This document shows, in pieces, positions 1 through 11,000 of a stretch of 64,000 bases of DNA. The stretch spans positions 1,302,001 to 1,366,000 of the forward strand of contig NZ_JACYXC010000001.1 of the NCBI RefSeq assembly GCF_016031615.1, read 5' to 3'. This DNA comes from Streptomyces pactum. Its GTDB lineage: Bacteria; Actinomycetota; Actinomycetes; Streptomycetales; Streptomycetaceae. The stretch's first letter is position 1; each line of letters begins with the position of its first letter. The notes under the pieces are model-generated. The model did not search any database and was not told where the DNA came from. It saw only the letters and a program-made list of their open reading frames with translations. The position numbers were made by a program, and so were the translations under genes.

Positions 1-51
1 ATGATCCACCACGATGCGCTCGGCACCGTTACTCCGTGTTGCCAAAGGCAT
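1..51 (-). CDS. possible 5' end of a gene cut by the window edge
   Basis: An ATG at 51 on the minus strand opens a frame of 17 codons (MPLATRSNGAERIVVDH) that runs off the left edge without a stop. The DNA here is less GC-extreme than the neighbouring noncoding sequence. I see no clear ribosome binding site and do not recognise the peptide. It could be chance. Confidence 0.25.
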   Translation of the reverse strand, partial: MPLATRSNGAERIVVDH

Positions 52-237
52 GTGCCCGAACGTCTCGGACCGATGAGGTCCGGCCAGCCACGGGGCGCCG
101 CGCCGGGCGGCCGGGCCGGCCCGGCGCGGGACACCCGGGGGCCGGTGCGCCCGGGGCGTCCGGGGCCGGTGGGGCGGGGCGCCCGGGCCGGTGGGGGCGG
201 GGGTGCCGGGGCTGGTCGACACCCGTGACCGGTGGCG

Positions 238-1836
<1,599 letters not shown>

Positions 1837-2553
1837 GGGAATTGCTCCTGGGCAGGGTGGACGGCGGGAAGGGCTGACGGATGCGGGCCGCGCCGTCTAG
1901 TGCGCGAGGAGAAATGCCATGGATTCAGTTTACCGGGGCCCACAAGCGGTTTTCGGCGGTGCGCCGGGCGTCCCGCGGGCCGGACCCGGACCACCCGGAA
2001 AATTGTGCGCCAGATCACATCGGCCGGGCGGCCGGGGAGTTGGGCACGACGCCCGTCCGGCGGGCCGCCGGCCGCCGGTGCTCCCCCGGTGCGGCCCTCC
2101 CGGCCGGCCGCCGCCTCGTGCCACCCGTGGCGCCGCGGCCGTCGTCCACGCCGCGGTGTCCTCGCCGTCGTCCGCGCGCCGGACCGGCCCCGTTTCGTGC
2201 CGGGTCCGGGCGCGGTCCGTCCGGCCCGGCCGCGGCCGTCCCCGCCGGGCCCGGCGAACTCCCCCGCGGGCAGGGGCCGGTGGCGCGGCACCGGGACGGG
2301 GGAGGTCCGCCCACGTGCCGTGCCGCCGCCGGTGCCCGGCTCCCGCAGCCGCGCCGGGACAGGGACGGCTGCCGGGCCGGGTGGGGTCCCCGGTCCCCTG
2401 GGGCCGGCGGACGGGGAGCGGCGGGCCGAGGGTGGCGGCGGCCGCGCGGGGTGGCGCCGGCCGCGCGGCGCGACGGGGATGCGGGTGCCGGGGCGGGGGC
2501 GCGGCCCCGGCGGCGGTCGGGTTCCGGCAGCGGTCGTCGGGTTCCGGCGGCTG
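1837..2553. other. intergenic region, mostly featureless
   Basis: Between the ABC-F start and the stop of the next minus-strand gene I find no convincing coding sequence, only GC-rich shadow frames. The part nearest the ABC-F gene is less GC-rich and holds the putative leader described separately. Confidence 0.6.
1897..1932 (-). promoter_or_regulatory. putative leaderless promoter and 7-codon leader of the ABC-F gene
   Basis: On the minus strand a TAAACT hexamer (1932-1927) is followed six bases later by ATG GCA TTT CTC CTC GCG CAC TAG, encoding MAFLLAH. No ribosome binding site precedes it, so transcription could begin at the ATG. Downstream, GACGGCG and CGCCGTC form a 7-bp inverted repeat before the AGGAG of the ABC-F gene. 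ABC-F genes in actinomycetes can be controlled by ribosome-mediated attenuation. That this one is so controlled is inference. Confidence 0.35.
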
Positions 2554-4024
2554 TCAGGCCCCGCCGGTGTGGACCTGGAAGGCGGCGCGCCGTACCGCCT
2601 TGGCGAGCACCGGGTCCGGGTGGGCGGCGGCCAGCGCGACCAGGACCTGCACCGTACGGGGGTGGCCGACCGCGCGCACCTCCTCCAGCAGGGCCGGGAC
2701 GGTGCCCTGGACGGCGCTCTCCAGATGGCGGACGAGCAGGGTGGTCTCGCCGTGGTCGGCGACCGCCGCCGCGGTGTCCACCCACAGCCAGGTGGCCTCC
2801 TCGCGGGTGAGCACCGCCAGCGCGTCGTCCGGGTCGGCCCCCTCCAGTTCGGCGAGCCAGAGCAGCGCGTAGGGCCGCAGCCAGGGTTCGTCCACCACCG
2901 CGCGGACCGCGGGCTCGGCCGGTGCGCCCACCACCCGCAGCGCCTCGAAGGCCAGGCCGCGCAGCAGGGCGTCGTCACCGCGGGCCGCGTCCAGCAGCTC
3001 GGTGACGGCGCCGGCCACCGGGCGGGCGGCGAGCCACGCCCGGTACTCGGCGCGGGCCGGGCCCGGGGTGAGTCCGGCGCAGCCGCGCAGCATCTCGGCG
3101 GCGGACTGCTCGATGTTCCCCGCGGGGCTCTGGGCGGCCACGCAGATCTGCTCCAGCTTCACCCACACGGCCCAGTTGCCGAGCGGGGTGAGCTGGGCCT
3201 CGCGGCGGCCGTCCGGGCCGTCCCGGACGACGAGCGCGCCGACCGAGCCGAGGGCGTCCAGTGCCCAGTCCAGCAGGTCGGGCAGGGCGGTGCCGGGCAC
3301 GCCGTCCCCGGCCGGGGGCGGCGGCCGGGCCGGTCCCGGCGGGCGCGGACCCGGCGGCGGGGGGCCGCGGTGCCGTCCGCCGCACCGGTCCCGGCGGGCA
3401 CCGGCGCCTCCGCGGGTGCCGGGGCCCGGCCGGTGGGGGCGGGCGCCGGGCCGGCCGGCGGGCGCGGGGGTCCGTACGGCACCTCGCAACGCTCCGTACG
3501 GAGTTCCGCCACCCGCTGTTGCAACATGTCCAGCAGGCTGGTCAGTTGCACCGGGCCCGCGGACAGCTGGAGAAGGGAGAGCAACTGGGGTACCGCCTCG
3601 ACGACTTCGGCGACCGCGGTGGCCTCGGCCTCCTCCGGCGCGGGGCGGGCCAGCGACCAGGCGTCGAGCAGCGCCACCCAGCCGCGCAGTACGGCGGTGT
3701 CGTCGCGTTCCCAGGCGCGCAGCCGCCAGCCCGGGCGGGCGGTCGTGCCGTGCACCTCGACGAGCCCGACGAGGCGGGCGCGGTCCCAGTCGGCGCGGAC
3801 CCGCGCGGCGGGCACGCCGAGGGCCTCGGCCGCGCGGTCGGCGGCCTCGGCCGGGAGGGCGCCGGGGACGCCGTGGTCGGCGGCCCAGCGGGCGACCCGT
3901 ACCGCGCCGGCGAGTTCCGCCTCGCCTGGCGGGCCAGTTCGGACGGCGGCGGGGTGCCCTCGGGCGGGCGTGGGGCGGGACGCGTGGGGCCGCGGTGAGC
4001 CACGCCCCGGCGGGCGGCGGCCAT
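2554..4024 (-). CDS. conserved hypothetical protein with disrupted reading frame (paralogue of the gene at 39275-40771)
   Basis: The product is unknown. The C-terminal part (2554 to about 3370) contains EEATWLWVDTAAAV and ends HPRTVQVLVALAAAHPD...AKAVRRAAFQ. The window's second copy ends HPATEQVLEAMGRLHPD...AKAARKAAFK, so the two are paralogues. The central part, with DMLQQRVAELRTER, lies in another frame. The N-terminal GTPPPSELARQ lies in a third. Two junctions, near 3300-3400 and 3925-3940, would each be healed by one extra base, and the second reads SELARQAEAELAGAVRVARWA when repaired. The first junction falls in a Pro/Ala-rich linker with G-runs. The start near 4024 is uncertain. Assembly indels are more likely than genuine decay, but a pseudogene is possible. 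Confidence 0.6.
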
Positions 4025-4697
4025 CGGCCGGTGAGGGACGAGTCTGAGCCGGGAGTCGCGCGGAGTACGGGACGTCACGGGAGCAGTCTTGCCGCTGACG
4101 GCCCGAAAGCCCAATCGGATCGTCCGCCGGACCGCGGCGGAGCCCGTCCGGGCCGCTCCCGCCGCCCGCGGTGCGGGCCCGCGCGGGCCGCGGAAGGGGC
4201 CGGGTCCCGGCGGGGTCAGGGGCGCCGGAGAGGCGGGTCCCAGGTGGGGCCCGGGGCCGGCGTGAGAGGCCCGATTCCCGGGTGGGGTCCGGGGCCGGCG
4301 TGAGGGGCCGGGTCCCGGTAGGGACCCGAGGCGGCGGAGAGGTCCGGTTCCCGGCGGGCCGGTCCCGGCCGGCCACCTCGCGGGCGGTGCCGCCGCGCCG
4401 GAGCGGACGGGATCTGGGGAGCGGCCCCCACCGGGGGCCGCCGCGGGCGGTTCCCGGGGCGCGGGGACCCGGCGCGGGGCCGTCCCCGACGCGTTCCGCT
4501 TCCCGGTGCCGGGGGTGGCCGGGGGGCGGGCGCCCGGTTCCCGCCACCGCCGGACGGCCGGCTTCCGGGAGCGCGGGGGCGGCGCCCGGCGGCCCGGGGC
4601 AGGCCCCGGGCCGTCCGTCCCGGTCACCGGGGTCTCGGCGCACGCGGGCCGGCGCCGCGGGCCGGGTTCCCCGGCGGAGGGCCGGGGCGCCGTCCCG
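4025..4697. other. noncoding GC-rich spacer with degenerate repeats
   Basis: I find no credible gene. Between about 4195 and 4360 a phrase close to ggggtccggggccggcgtga recurs imperfectly, interspersed with gggtcccgg blocks, giving a degenerate repeat tract. Confidence 0.5.
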
Positions 4698-5834
4698 CTA
4701 CATCAGGGGCGTCAGGAAACGCCGGAGCGCCTCCTCGTAGCGGTGCGGGTCGGCGTTCCACATCGCCGCGTGCGGCGCGTGCCGGACGGTGTGCAGGGTG
4801 ACCAGGTCGGCCCGCTCGGCGGCGAGCCGACGGGAGAGGTCCCAGGAGGCGACGGTGTCGTCCGGGCCGTGCAACAACAGGGTGGGCAGCGTCAGGTCCG
4901 CCGGGTCGAACCGGGGAAGGCCCGCCGGGTGGCGGCCGTGCCCGTGCAGACCGGTGCGGCCCTGGGCGGCGCGCACCGCCAGCGGCAACAGGGGCCCGGG
5001 CACCCGGCGGGCGGCCACGGCCCGCAGGGTGGCCTGCCAGTCGAGCACCGGCGAGTCGAGCACCAGGCCGCTGAGGTGACCCCGCAGCGCGGAGTCGGCG
5101 GCGGCGCGCAGCGCCATGGCGGCACCGGTGGACCAGCCGTAGAGGATGACGCGCCGGGCGCCGTACCGCACCGCGTACCGGATGGCGGCGTCCAGATCCC
5201 GCCACTCGCAGGCGCCGAGGTGGGCCAGCCCGTCCCCGGTGCGCGGCGCGCCCGGGTCGCCGCGGTAGGCGAGGTCGAGCACCGCGAACCGCTGGCGGTG
5301 CAGGAAGGGCATGACCACCATGGGGTGCTCCCGGGTGGTGCCCAGTCCGTGGACGGTGATCACCCAGGTGCCACGCGCGCCGGGCACGAACCAGGCCGGC
5401 AGCCCGCCGAGTTCGCCGGGGACATCGACGTCGGCGTGGTCCAGGCCCAGGGCGTCCCGGGGGTTGCCGAGGTGGACCTGCGGGGTGAGCCGCATCCGCG
5501 CGCCCGGCTCCAGGGTGCCGTGGGTGACCCGTTCCAGCCGGCGCACCACGGAGTCGGGCGCGTGCGGCACATCGGCGAGCACCGGCCCGACGACGGCGTG
5601 CGCGCCGGAGCCGGTGAGCCCGTACCGGCCCGGGCGGAGCGCGGCGAAGGAGCGGCTGAGGGTGATCCGGCCGTCGCCGGCCTCGTGCACGGTCAGCGGC
5701 GGTTCGTCCGGCGGCGGCCGCCCGGGCACCGGTCTGAGGACGGCGTCGCTGGCGTACCGGCCGACCGCCACGGCGGCGGCGCCGGCGCTGACAACGGTGG
5801 TGGCGGCCACGGCCGCCGCGGTACGCAGACGCAT
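4698..5834 (-). CDS. alpha/beta hydrolase with N-terminal membrane anchor or signal
   Basis: This is a 378-residue alpha/beta-hydrolase-fold protein, probably an esterase or peptidase-like hydrolase of unknown substrate. The start ATG at 5834 follows GGGAG. It opens with MRLRTAAAVAATTVVSAGA, a hydrophobic signal anchor. Fold landmarks are HGLGTT for the oxyanion region, GWSTGAAMA as the nucleophile elbow with the catalytic Ser, LLLHGPDDTVAS carrying the acid, and VRHAPHAAMW supplying the His. The protein stands alone with long noncoding spacers on both sides, so context does not point to a pathway. An upstream in-frame ATG at 5960 exists but would add 42 low-complexity residues and bury the signal. 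Confidence 0.85.
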   Translation of the reverse strand: MRLRTAAAVAATTVVSAGAAAVAVGRYASDAVLRPVPGRPPPDEPPLTVHEAGDGRITLSRSFAALRPGRYGLTGSGAHAVVGPVLADVPHAPDSVVRRLERVTHGTLEPGARMRLTPQVHLGNPRDALGLDHADVDVPGELGGLPAWFVPGARGTWVITVHGLGTTREHPMVVMPFLHRQRFAVLDLAYRGDPGAPRTGDGLAHLGACEWRDLDAAIRYAVRYGARRVILYGWSTGAAMALRAAADSALRGHLSGLVLDSPVLDWQATLRAVAARRVPGPLLPLAVRAAQGRTGLHGHGRHPAGLPRFDPADLTLPTLLLHGPDDTVASWDLSRRLAAERADLVTLHTVRHAPHAAMWNADPHRYEEALRRFLTPLM

Positions 5835-6597
5835 CTCTCCCAGTGTGCGGGCGATTCCGGGCAGTGGCCACCGGGCGTACGCGGCCGGGGTGAGCGCCAC
5901 CGGGCCCCACCGGGTGGCGCCGGGTGCCGCCGCCGGTGCGGTCCGGCCCCGCAAGGTCACGTTCCAGCACGTCGCGCCGGGTCACGCGTGTCACGCCGCC
6001 GAGGTGGTCCGGGTGGGCCGGGTCCCGGCAGGTGCCGCCGCCGGTGCGGCCGGGTGCCCTGCGGGGCCGGTGCAGGTCACCCTTCCCCCGCGCACCGCCC
6101 GGCCGGAACGGGGCGGTGCGCAGGCGACGGCCGGCGCGGAGGTGCGCGGCGACGGGGTGCGTACGACGGAGGGGCGGCGGGCCCCGCCGCACGGACCGGG
6201 CGGATCCGCGAACCGGGACGGAAGGGCCGCCCGCGGCCTGAGGACCGCGACCCCGCGGATGCGGGACAAAGGGCACCGCGGCGCGGCGGCCGGTTGGTCA
6301 GCGGCGGCCGGTCGCACCGGGGCGGGGTGGGAGCGGCGGGCGGCCCGGCCCGGTGACGGGACCCGGGCTCCGCCGGCCGGGCAGCGCGCCCCGGGTGGTT
6401 CCCGGCCCGGCCACCACCGTCCGGGGGCACCCGGGCTCGGGCGGATGCGCGCCCGTACCGGTCGGCCAGGACGCCGCCGGCCGGCTCCCGGTCCGGGGCG
6501 CCACGGCCGTCGCTGTGGTTCGTACGAGGCGGCACCCGCCCGGTGCGGCCGGCAGGGGCCCCGCGGGGGCGGCGTCCCGGACCGCCCGGCGTGAGCC
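5835..6597. other. noncoding GC-rich spacer
   Basis: All six frames contain only Arg/Pro/Ala/Gly-rich shadow translations. No homologous-looking domain, start context, RNA gene or strong repeat was found. Confidence 0.5.
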
Positions 6598-7494
6598 CTA
6601 CGGGGTGGTGTCCGCGGCGGGGGGCGTGGCACCGGGGCCGGGGTCCGCGGCCTGGGGCACGGGGCCGGCGGGCGCCGGTTCCGCGGCCGGTTCGGGCAGC
6701 CCGTAGCCGCGCAGCTTGGCGGTGGCCCGGTCGAGCTGGGCCGGGCTGAGCAGGGTGGGCGTCCGGCCGGGGACCCCGGAGGCGGCGAGCCAGACCTGGC
6801 ACATCCACTCCAGCTGGGCGGTGCGGTCCAGCGCCTGGGAGAGCGTGCCGCCGTAGGTGAGGGTGCCGTGGTTGCGCAGCAGGCACCCGGTGCGGTCGCG
6901 CAGTGCGGTGAGCACCTCCCCGGCGAGTTCCTGGCTGCCGTACAGCGCGTACCCCGCGACCCGGACCGGACCGCCGAGGGCCCCGGCCATGTAGTGGATC
7001 AGCGGGAGCTCGTCGACGAGCGTGGAGACGGCGGTGGCGTGCACCGCGTGGGTGTGGACCACGGCGGCGGCGCCGGTGGACCGGTAGACGGCCAGGTGCA
7101 TCGGCAGTTCGCTGGTGGGGACGGCCTCACCGACGGTCTGCCTCCCGTCGAGGCCGACCCCGGTGAGCAGCTCCGGGCCCAGCCGCTCGTACGGCACCGC
7201 GCTCGGGGTGACCAGGACGGTGTCACCGACCCGTGCCGAGACGTTCCCGGAGGTGCCGACGACCAGCCCCTGGGCGACCGTGCGGCGGGCGGTGGCGACC
7301 ACCTCGGCCCAGGCGCGGAGCAGCGGGCCGGGCCGGCCGTCCGCCGGCCGGCCGGGCGGTCCGTACCGGCCCGCCGCGACCCAGGCCCGCAGCAGCTCCT
7401 CGGGGTCGGTCAGGGCCGCGGTCCGGGACCGGTCCTCCGCCTCCGCCGGGCCCGCCGGCCGGTGTACCGGTTCCTGCTCCGTCGCGTCCGTCAC
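6598..7494 (-). CDS. class II aldolase/adducin family protein
   Basis: This is a 298-residue protein with a class II aldolase domain, the fold of fuculose- or ribulose-phosphate aldolases and epimerases. Motifs include VGTSGNVSAR, SELPMHLAVY with the acidic residue, the metal-binding HTHAVHATA and the second metal site in NHGTLTYGG. The GTG start at 7494 is preceded by GGGAGGTGGAG. An upstream ATG lacks a site. The C-terminus is a Pro/Ala-rich tail of about 35 residues and the first 30 residues are also low-complexity. It is divergent from the phosphate permease gene. The actual sugar phosphate is not predictable from what is visible. Confidence 0.88.
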   Translation of the reverse strand: MTDATEQEPVHRPAGPAEAEDRSRTAALTDPEELLRAWVAAGRYGPPGRPADGRPGPLLRAWAEVVATARRTVAQGLVVGTSGNVSARVGDTVLVTPSAVPYERLGPELLTGVGLDGRQTVGEAVPTSELPMHLAVYRSTGAAAVVHTHAVHATAVSTLVDELPLIHYMAGALGGPVRVAGYALYGSQELAGEVLTALRDRTGCLLRNHGTLTYGGTLSQALDRTAQLEWMCQVWLAASGVPGRTPTLLSPAQLDRATAKLRGYGLPEPAAEPAPAGPVPQAADPGPGATPPAADTTP

Positions 7495-7600
7495 GCGCTC
7501 CACCTCCCGCGCCGATCCTCCCCGGATGGGAGGTCCCGGGAACAGGGCGGACGGATGTGAGGAACACCCCTCCGGGTGTGTCACCCCGAAGCCCGCGCCA

Positions 7601-7637
7601 GTTCACCTTCCGTTCACTCGGCAACCCTACGTTCACC
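7601..7637 (+). promoter_or_regulatory. PHO box (PhoP-type direct repeats) upstream of the phosphate permease
   Basis: GTTCACC at 7601, GTTCACT at 7612 and GTTCACC at 7631 form direct repeats. The first two are exactly 11 bases apart, as in the Streptomyces PHO-box direct repeat unit. They lie 35-71 bases upstream of the permease ATG, and this supports phosphate-starvation control by PhoR-PhoP. Confidence 0.75.
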
Positions 7638-7671
7638 GTGCCACTACCCCCCCGACCGATTGCCTGGGTGA

Positions 7672-8907
7672 ATGGAACACATCACGCTTCTCATCGGGAT
7701 CGTGATCATCACGGCCTTGGTGTTCGACTTCACGAACGGTTTCCACGACACGGCCAACGCCATGGCCACCACGATCTCCACAGGCGCCATGAAGCCCAAG
7801 GCGGCGGTGGCGATGTCGGCGCTCCTCAACCTGGTCGGCGCGTTCCTGTCCGTGGAGGTGGCCGCGACCATCTCCAAGGGCATCGTCGACGAGTCCGGCA
7901 TCCAACCCGAAGTGATCTTCGCCGGTCTGGTGGGCGCCATCCTGTGGAACCTCCTGACCTGGCTCGCCGGGCTGCCCTCCAGCTCCTCGCACGCGCTCTT
8001 CGGCGGTCTGATCGGCGCCACCGTCGCCTCGGTCGGCCTCGACGCCGTCCACGGGGACGCGGTCGTCATGAAGATCCTGATCCCGGCCGTCGCCGCGCCG
8101 ATCGTGGCGGGTGTGGCCACCGTGCTGGCGACCCGGCTCACCTACCGCGCCGCCCGCAGCACCGACCCGGAGGCCAGCGCCAAGGGGTACCGCGCGGGCC
8201 AGATCGCCTCGGCCGCGCTGGTCTCGCTGGCGCACGGCACCAACGACGCGCAGAAGACCATGGGCGTGATGACGCTGGCGCTGATCACCGGCGGCGCGCT
8301 CGCCCCGGGCGCGGACCCGCCGCTGTGGGTCATCGCCTCGGCCGGTGTGGCCATCGCCGCGGGCACCTACCTCGGCGGCTGGCGGATCATCCGGACGATG
8401 GGCAAGGGCATCACCGACATCGAGCCGCCGCAGGGCTTCGCCGCCCAGACCGGTGCCGCGGTGACCATCCTCACCTCCTCCCACATCGGCTTCGCGCTCT
8501 CCACCACCCAGGTGTGCTCCGGCGCGGTGATGGGTGCCGGCCTGGGCCGCAAGGGCGGGGTGGTGCGCTGGTCCACGGCGGGCCGGATGGCCGCCGCGTG
8601 GCTGCTCACCCTGCCGGCCGCCGGCCTGGTCGGCGCGGCCGCCGCCCTCCTGGCGGAGCAGGGCGACTGGGGCGTCACCGCGGTCGCGGTGCTGGCCGTC
8701 GCCGCCTGCGCCGCGATCTGGCTGGCCTCCCGGCGCAAGCCGGTGGACCACACCAACGTCAACGACGTCGGCACGGAGACCACCGAGCCGGTGGACGTGG
8801 TCGCCACCGCGATCCAGACCGTCGCGCCGCCGCCGGTCGCCTCCGCGGCCGCGGAGGCCCACGAGCCGCAGGCCACCTCCACCGCCCCCGCACAGGCCGC
8901 GGTCTGA
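7672..8907 (+). CDS. pitH: inorganic phosphate transporter, Pit family
   Basis: This is a 411-residue multi-spanning permease that imports phosphate, likely as a metal-phosphate complex with H+. Both halves carry the family's repeated signature: DFTNGFHDTANAMAT near residue 19-33 and SLAHGTNDAQKTMGV near 186-200. The segment LPSSSSHALFGGLIG is also characteristic. The first 340 residues are hydrophobic with about ten membrane segments. The last 65 are a soluble Ala/Pro/Thr-rich tail. An 11-base-spaced PHO box lies just upstream. The next gene, 32 bases downstream, is a small membrane protein commonly found beside this permease. From memory the closest match is PitH2 of S. coelicolor. Confidence 0.93.
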   Translation: MEHITLLIGIVIITALVFDFTNGFHDTANAMATTISTGAMKPKAAVAMSALLNLVGAFLSVEVAATISKGIVDESGIQPEVIFAGLVGAILWNLLTWLAGLPSSSSHALFGGLIGATVASVGLDAVHGDAVVMKILIPAVAAPIVAGVATVLATRLTYRAARSTDPEASAKGYRAGQIASAALVSLAHGTNDAQKTMGVMTLALITGGALAPGADPPLWVIASAGVAIAAGTYLGGWRIIRTMGKGITDIEPPQGFAAQTGAAVTILTSSHIGFALSTTQVCSGAVMGAGLGRKGGVVRWSTAGRMAAAWLLTLPAAGLVGAAAALLAEQGDWGVTAVAVLAVAACAAIWLASRRKPVDHTNVNDVGTETTEPVDVVATAIQTVAPPPVASAAAEAHEPQATSTAPAQAAV

Positions 8908-8939
8908 CCGGGTCCGGCCAACGTTAAGGAAGCGTTCCC

Positions 8940-9188
8940 ATGGACATCGACTGGGCAGCTCTCGGCCAGGTCTTCGGCGTCAGCCTCGTGGTGACGGTCG
9001 CCATCGTGGGGGTCTTCACCCTCGGCATCGTCGGCACCTCCCGCAAGCCGGCTCCGGACGGGGCCGACGGCGGCACCGCCGTCGCGGCGGGCGGGCACTC
9101 GGCCCTGGTACGGGCGGGCGCGTACCTCTGCTACGCCGTCTGCGCCGCCGGGGTGGGGTACGGCATCCACCTCATCGTCAGCGGCTGA
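8940..9188 (+). CDS. small membrane protein linked to the phosphate permease
   Basis: This 82-residue protein has two predicted membrane segments, VFGVSLVVTVAIVGVFTLGI near the N-terminus and AGAYLCYAVCAAGVGYGIHL near the C-terminus, joined by a Gly/Ala-rich loop. The ATG follows GGAAGCG. It sits 32 bases after the permease stop with no terminator between, so the two are probably cotranscribed. The function is unknown. An accessory role to the permease is inferred from position only. Confidence 0.8.
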   Translation: MDIDWAALGQVFGVSLVVTVAIVGVFTLGIVGTSRKPAPDGADGGTAVAAGGHSALVRAGAYLCYAVCAAGVGYGIHLIVSG

Positions 9189-9262
9189 GGCCGCCGGCGG
9201 CCGGGTCCGCCACGACGCCCCGCCCGCCGCACCTCCACACCGCCCGGCCCGCAGCGGGCACC

Positions 9263-9291
9263 GGCGCCGCACCCCACCGGTGTGCGGCGCC
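9263..9291 (+). terminator. terminator-like hairpin after the phosphate permease operon
   Basis: GGCGCCGCAC (9263-9272) and GTGCGGCGCC (9282-9291) form a perfect 10-bp stem with a 9-base loop. There is no U tract, which is common for Streptomyces terminators. Confidence 0.55.
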
Positions 9292-9479
9292 GTCGGCGTC
9301 CCCGGGCGCCGGGGTGAGCCGGTGTCCGCGGCTCCGGGCGCCCCGCGCCCGGTGGTCCGTCCTGCCGGCCGGGCTCCCGCGCCGCGCCGGTCGTACGCTC
9401 CCGGCGGCGATGCCGTTCCCGGCCGCCGCACCGCAGGTCACGGGCGGTTCCGGTGGTCAAGGGTGAGTTGACGGCCGTT

Positions 9480-9680
9480 CCCGCCGCATGGTGGACTGCC
9501 GGAGCCAAACGGCGGCAGGAGAGGAAGCCGGTGCGAATCCGGCGCGGTCCCGCCACTGTCACCGGGGAGCGCTCCACCACCTCAACAGGGGTCACGGCTC
9601 GTCACCACGCAGAGCTGGAAGGCCGGTGGCCGCGCCGATCCGGGAGCCAGGAGACTCTCACCGCCGGTCACGTCGAGCCA
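9480..9680 (+). promoter_or_regulatory. cobalamin riboswitch
   Basis: The leader of the B12 operon holds the conserved pieces of a cobalamin riboswitch in order: GGAGCCAAACGGCGGCAGG, then GAAGCCGGTGCGAATCCGGC, then the B12-box segment GGTCCCGCCACTGT (about 9546-9559), then GAGCCAGGAGACTCTC near 9643-9660. The ends are approximate. It lies about 130 bases upstream of the cobD start. Adenosylcobalamin binding is expected to shut down expression. Confidence 0.9.
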
Positions 9681-9809
9681 GGGCGCGGACCCTGAGTGAG
9701 GACACCATCGCCATGCCCGGCACCGCCACCCCGCCGCCCGCCCACGTGCCGCCGCTCCCCCCCGCCCGCACCGGGCCCGTTCCGCCGAGGCGTGACGGCG
9801 GGCTGAGCC

Positions 9810-11000
9810 ATGCGTGCCGATCACGCCACCGTCTTCGGGTGCGGCGCCGTTCTCGGCTTCGCCGGCGACCTGCTCCTGGGCGACCCGCGCCGCGGCCACC
9901 CGGTGGCCGCCTTCGGGCGGGCCGCCGCCGCCGTGGAACGCCGTCTGTGGCGGGACCACCGGGGGGCCGGCGCACTGCACACCGCCGTCTGCGCGGGCGG
10001 CGCCGTCGCCGGTGCGGTGCTGCTGGACCGCGCCCTGCGCGCGCCCGCCACCGCCTCCCCCGCCGTCCGGGCGCTGTCCCGCGGGGCGGGGACCGCCCTG
10101 GCCGCCGCGGCCACCTGGTCGGTGCTGGGCGGCACCTCGCTGCGCCGGGAGGCGTCGCTGATCGGGGACGCGCTGGCGGCCGGCGACCTGGCCGCCGCCC
10201 GGGAGCGGCTGCCGCACCTGTGCGGACGGGACCCGCAGTCGCTGGACGAGCGGCAGATCGCCCGGGCCGTGGTGGAGTCGGTGGCCGAGAACACCTCCGA
10301 CGCCGTGGTGGGCGCCCTGGTCTGGGGCGCCCTGGCGGGCGTACCCGGCCTGGTGGGCTTCCGCGCCGTCAACACCCTGGACGCGATGGTGGGCCACCGC
10401 TCGCCCCGGTACCGCCGCTTCGGCTGGGCCTCGGCCCGGCTGGACGACGCCGTCGGCTGGCCGGGGGCCCGGCTCACCGCCGCGCTGGCGGTCCTGGCCG
10501 GCCCCGACCCGCGGGGCGCCCGGCGGGCCTGGCGCGCCGACGGCGGCGCCCACCCGAGCCCCAACGCGGGCCCGGTGGAGGCGTCCTTCGCGGGCGCGCT
10601 GGGCGTACGGCTGGGCGGCACGCTCGCCTACGGCGGCCGGGTCGAGCACCGGCCGGTGCTCAACGCGGCCGGCCGGCCGGTGGCGGTCGCCGACATCGCG
10701 CGGGCGGTCCGGCTGTCGCGCCGGGTGGCCGGGCTGGCGCTGGCCGTCGCGGTGACCGGCCGGCTGGCCGGGGCGGGGCTGCGCGCCGCCCGGACCGGGG
10801 CGGCGCCGGCGGCGTCCACGGCGGCGGCCGGGACCGCGGTGCCGGGGGTCGCGACGGCCGGTGCCACGGCCGCGGGGGCCGCGGTGGCGGGGATCATCGC
10901 GGCGGCCGGGCGTACCGGGCCCCGCCGCCGGGCACGGTCCATCGCGGGCGACCGCCCGCCGAGGATGCGGCTGTTCGCCGCGGGGAGGGACGGCCGATGA
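9810..11000 (+). CDS. cobD: adenosylcobinamide-phosphate synthase CobD/CbiB
   Basis: This 396-residue membrane protein condenses adenosylcobyric acid with the aminopropanol arm to give adenosylcobinamide phosphate. Family features are GDLLLGDPRRGHPVAAFGR near the N-terminus, SVAENTSDAVVGALVWGA, GFRAVNTLDAMVGHRSPRY and DGGAHPSPNAGPVEASFAGALG. The C-terminal 60 residues are an Ala/Thr-rich hydrophobic stretch plus a basic tail, longer than usual. It is the first gene after the riboswitch. Its TGA overlaps the ATG of cobQ by four bases (ATGA), indicating translational coupling. The ribosome binding site is weak. Confidence 0.92.
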   Translation: MRADHATVFGCGAVLGFAGDLLLGDPRRGHPVAAFGRAAAAVERRLWRDHRGAGALHTAVCAGGAVAGAVLLDRALRAPATASPAVRALSRGAGTALAAAATWSVLGGTSLRREASLIGDALAAGDLAAARERLPHLCGRDPQSLDERQIARAVVESVAENTSDAVVGALVWGALAGVPGLVGFRAVNTLDAMVGHRSPRYRRFGWASARLDDAVGWPGARLTAALAVLAGPDPRGARRAWRADGGAHPSPNAGPVEASFAGALGVRLGGTLAYGGRVEHRPVLNAAGRPVAVADIARAVRLSRRVAGLALAVAVTGRLAGAGLRAARTGAAPAASTAAAGTAVPGVATAGATAAGAAVAGIIAAAGRTGPRRRARSIAGDRPPRMRLFAAGRDGR

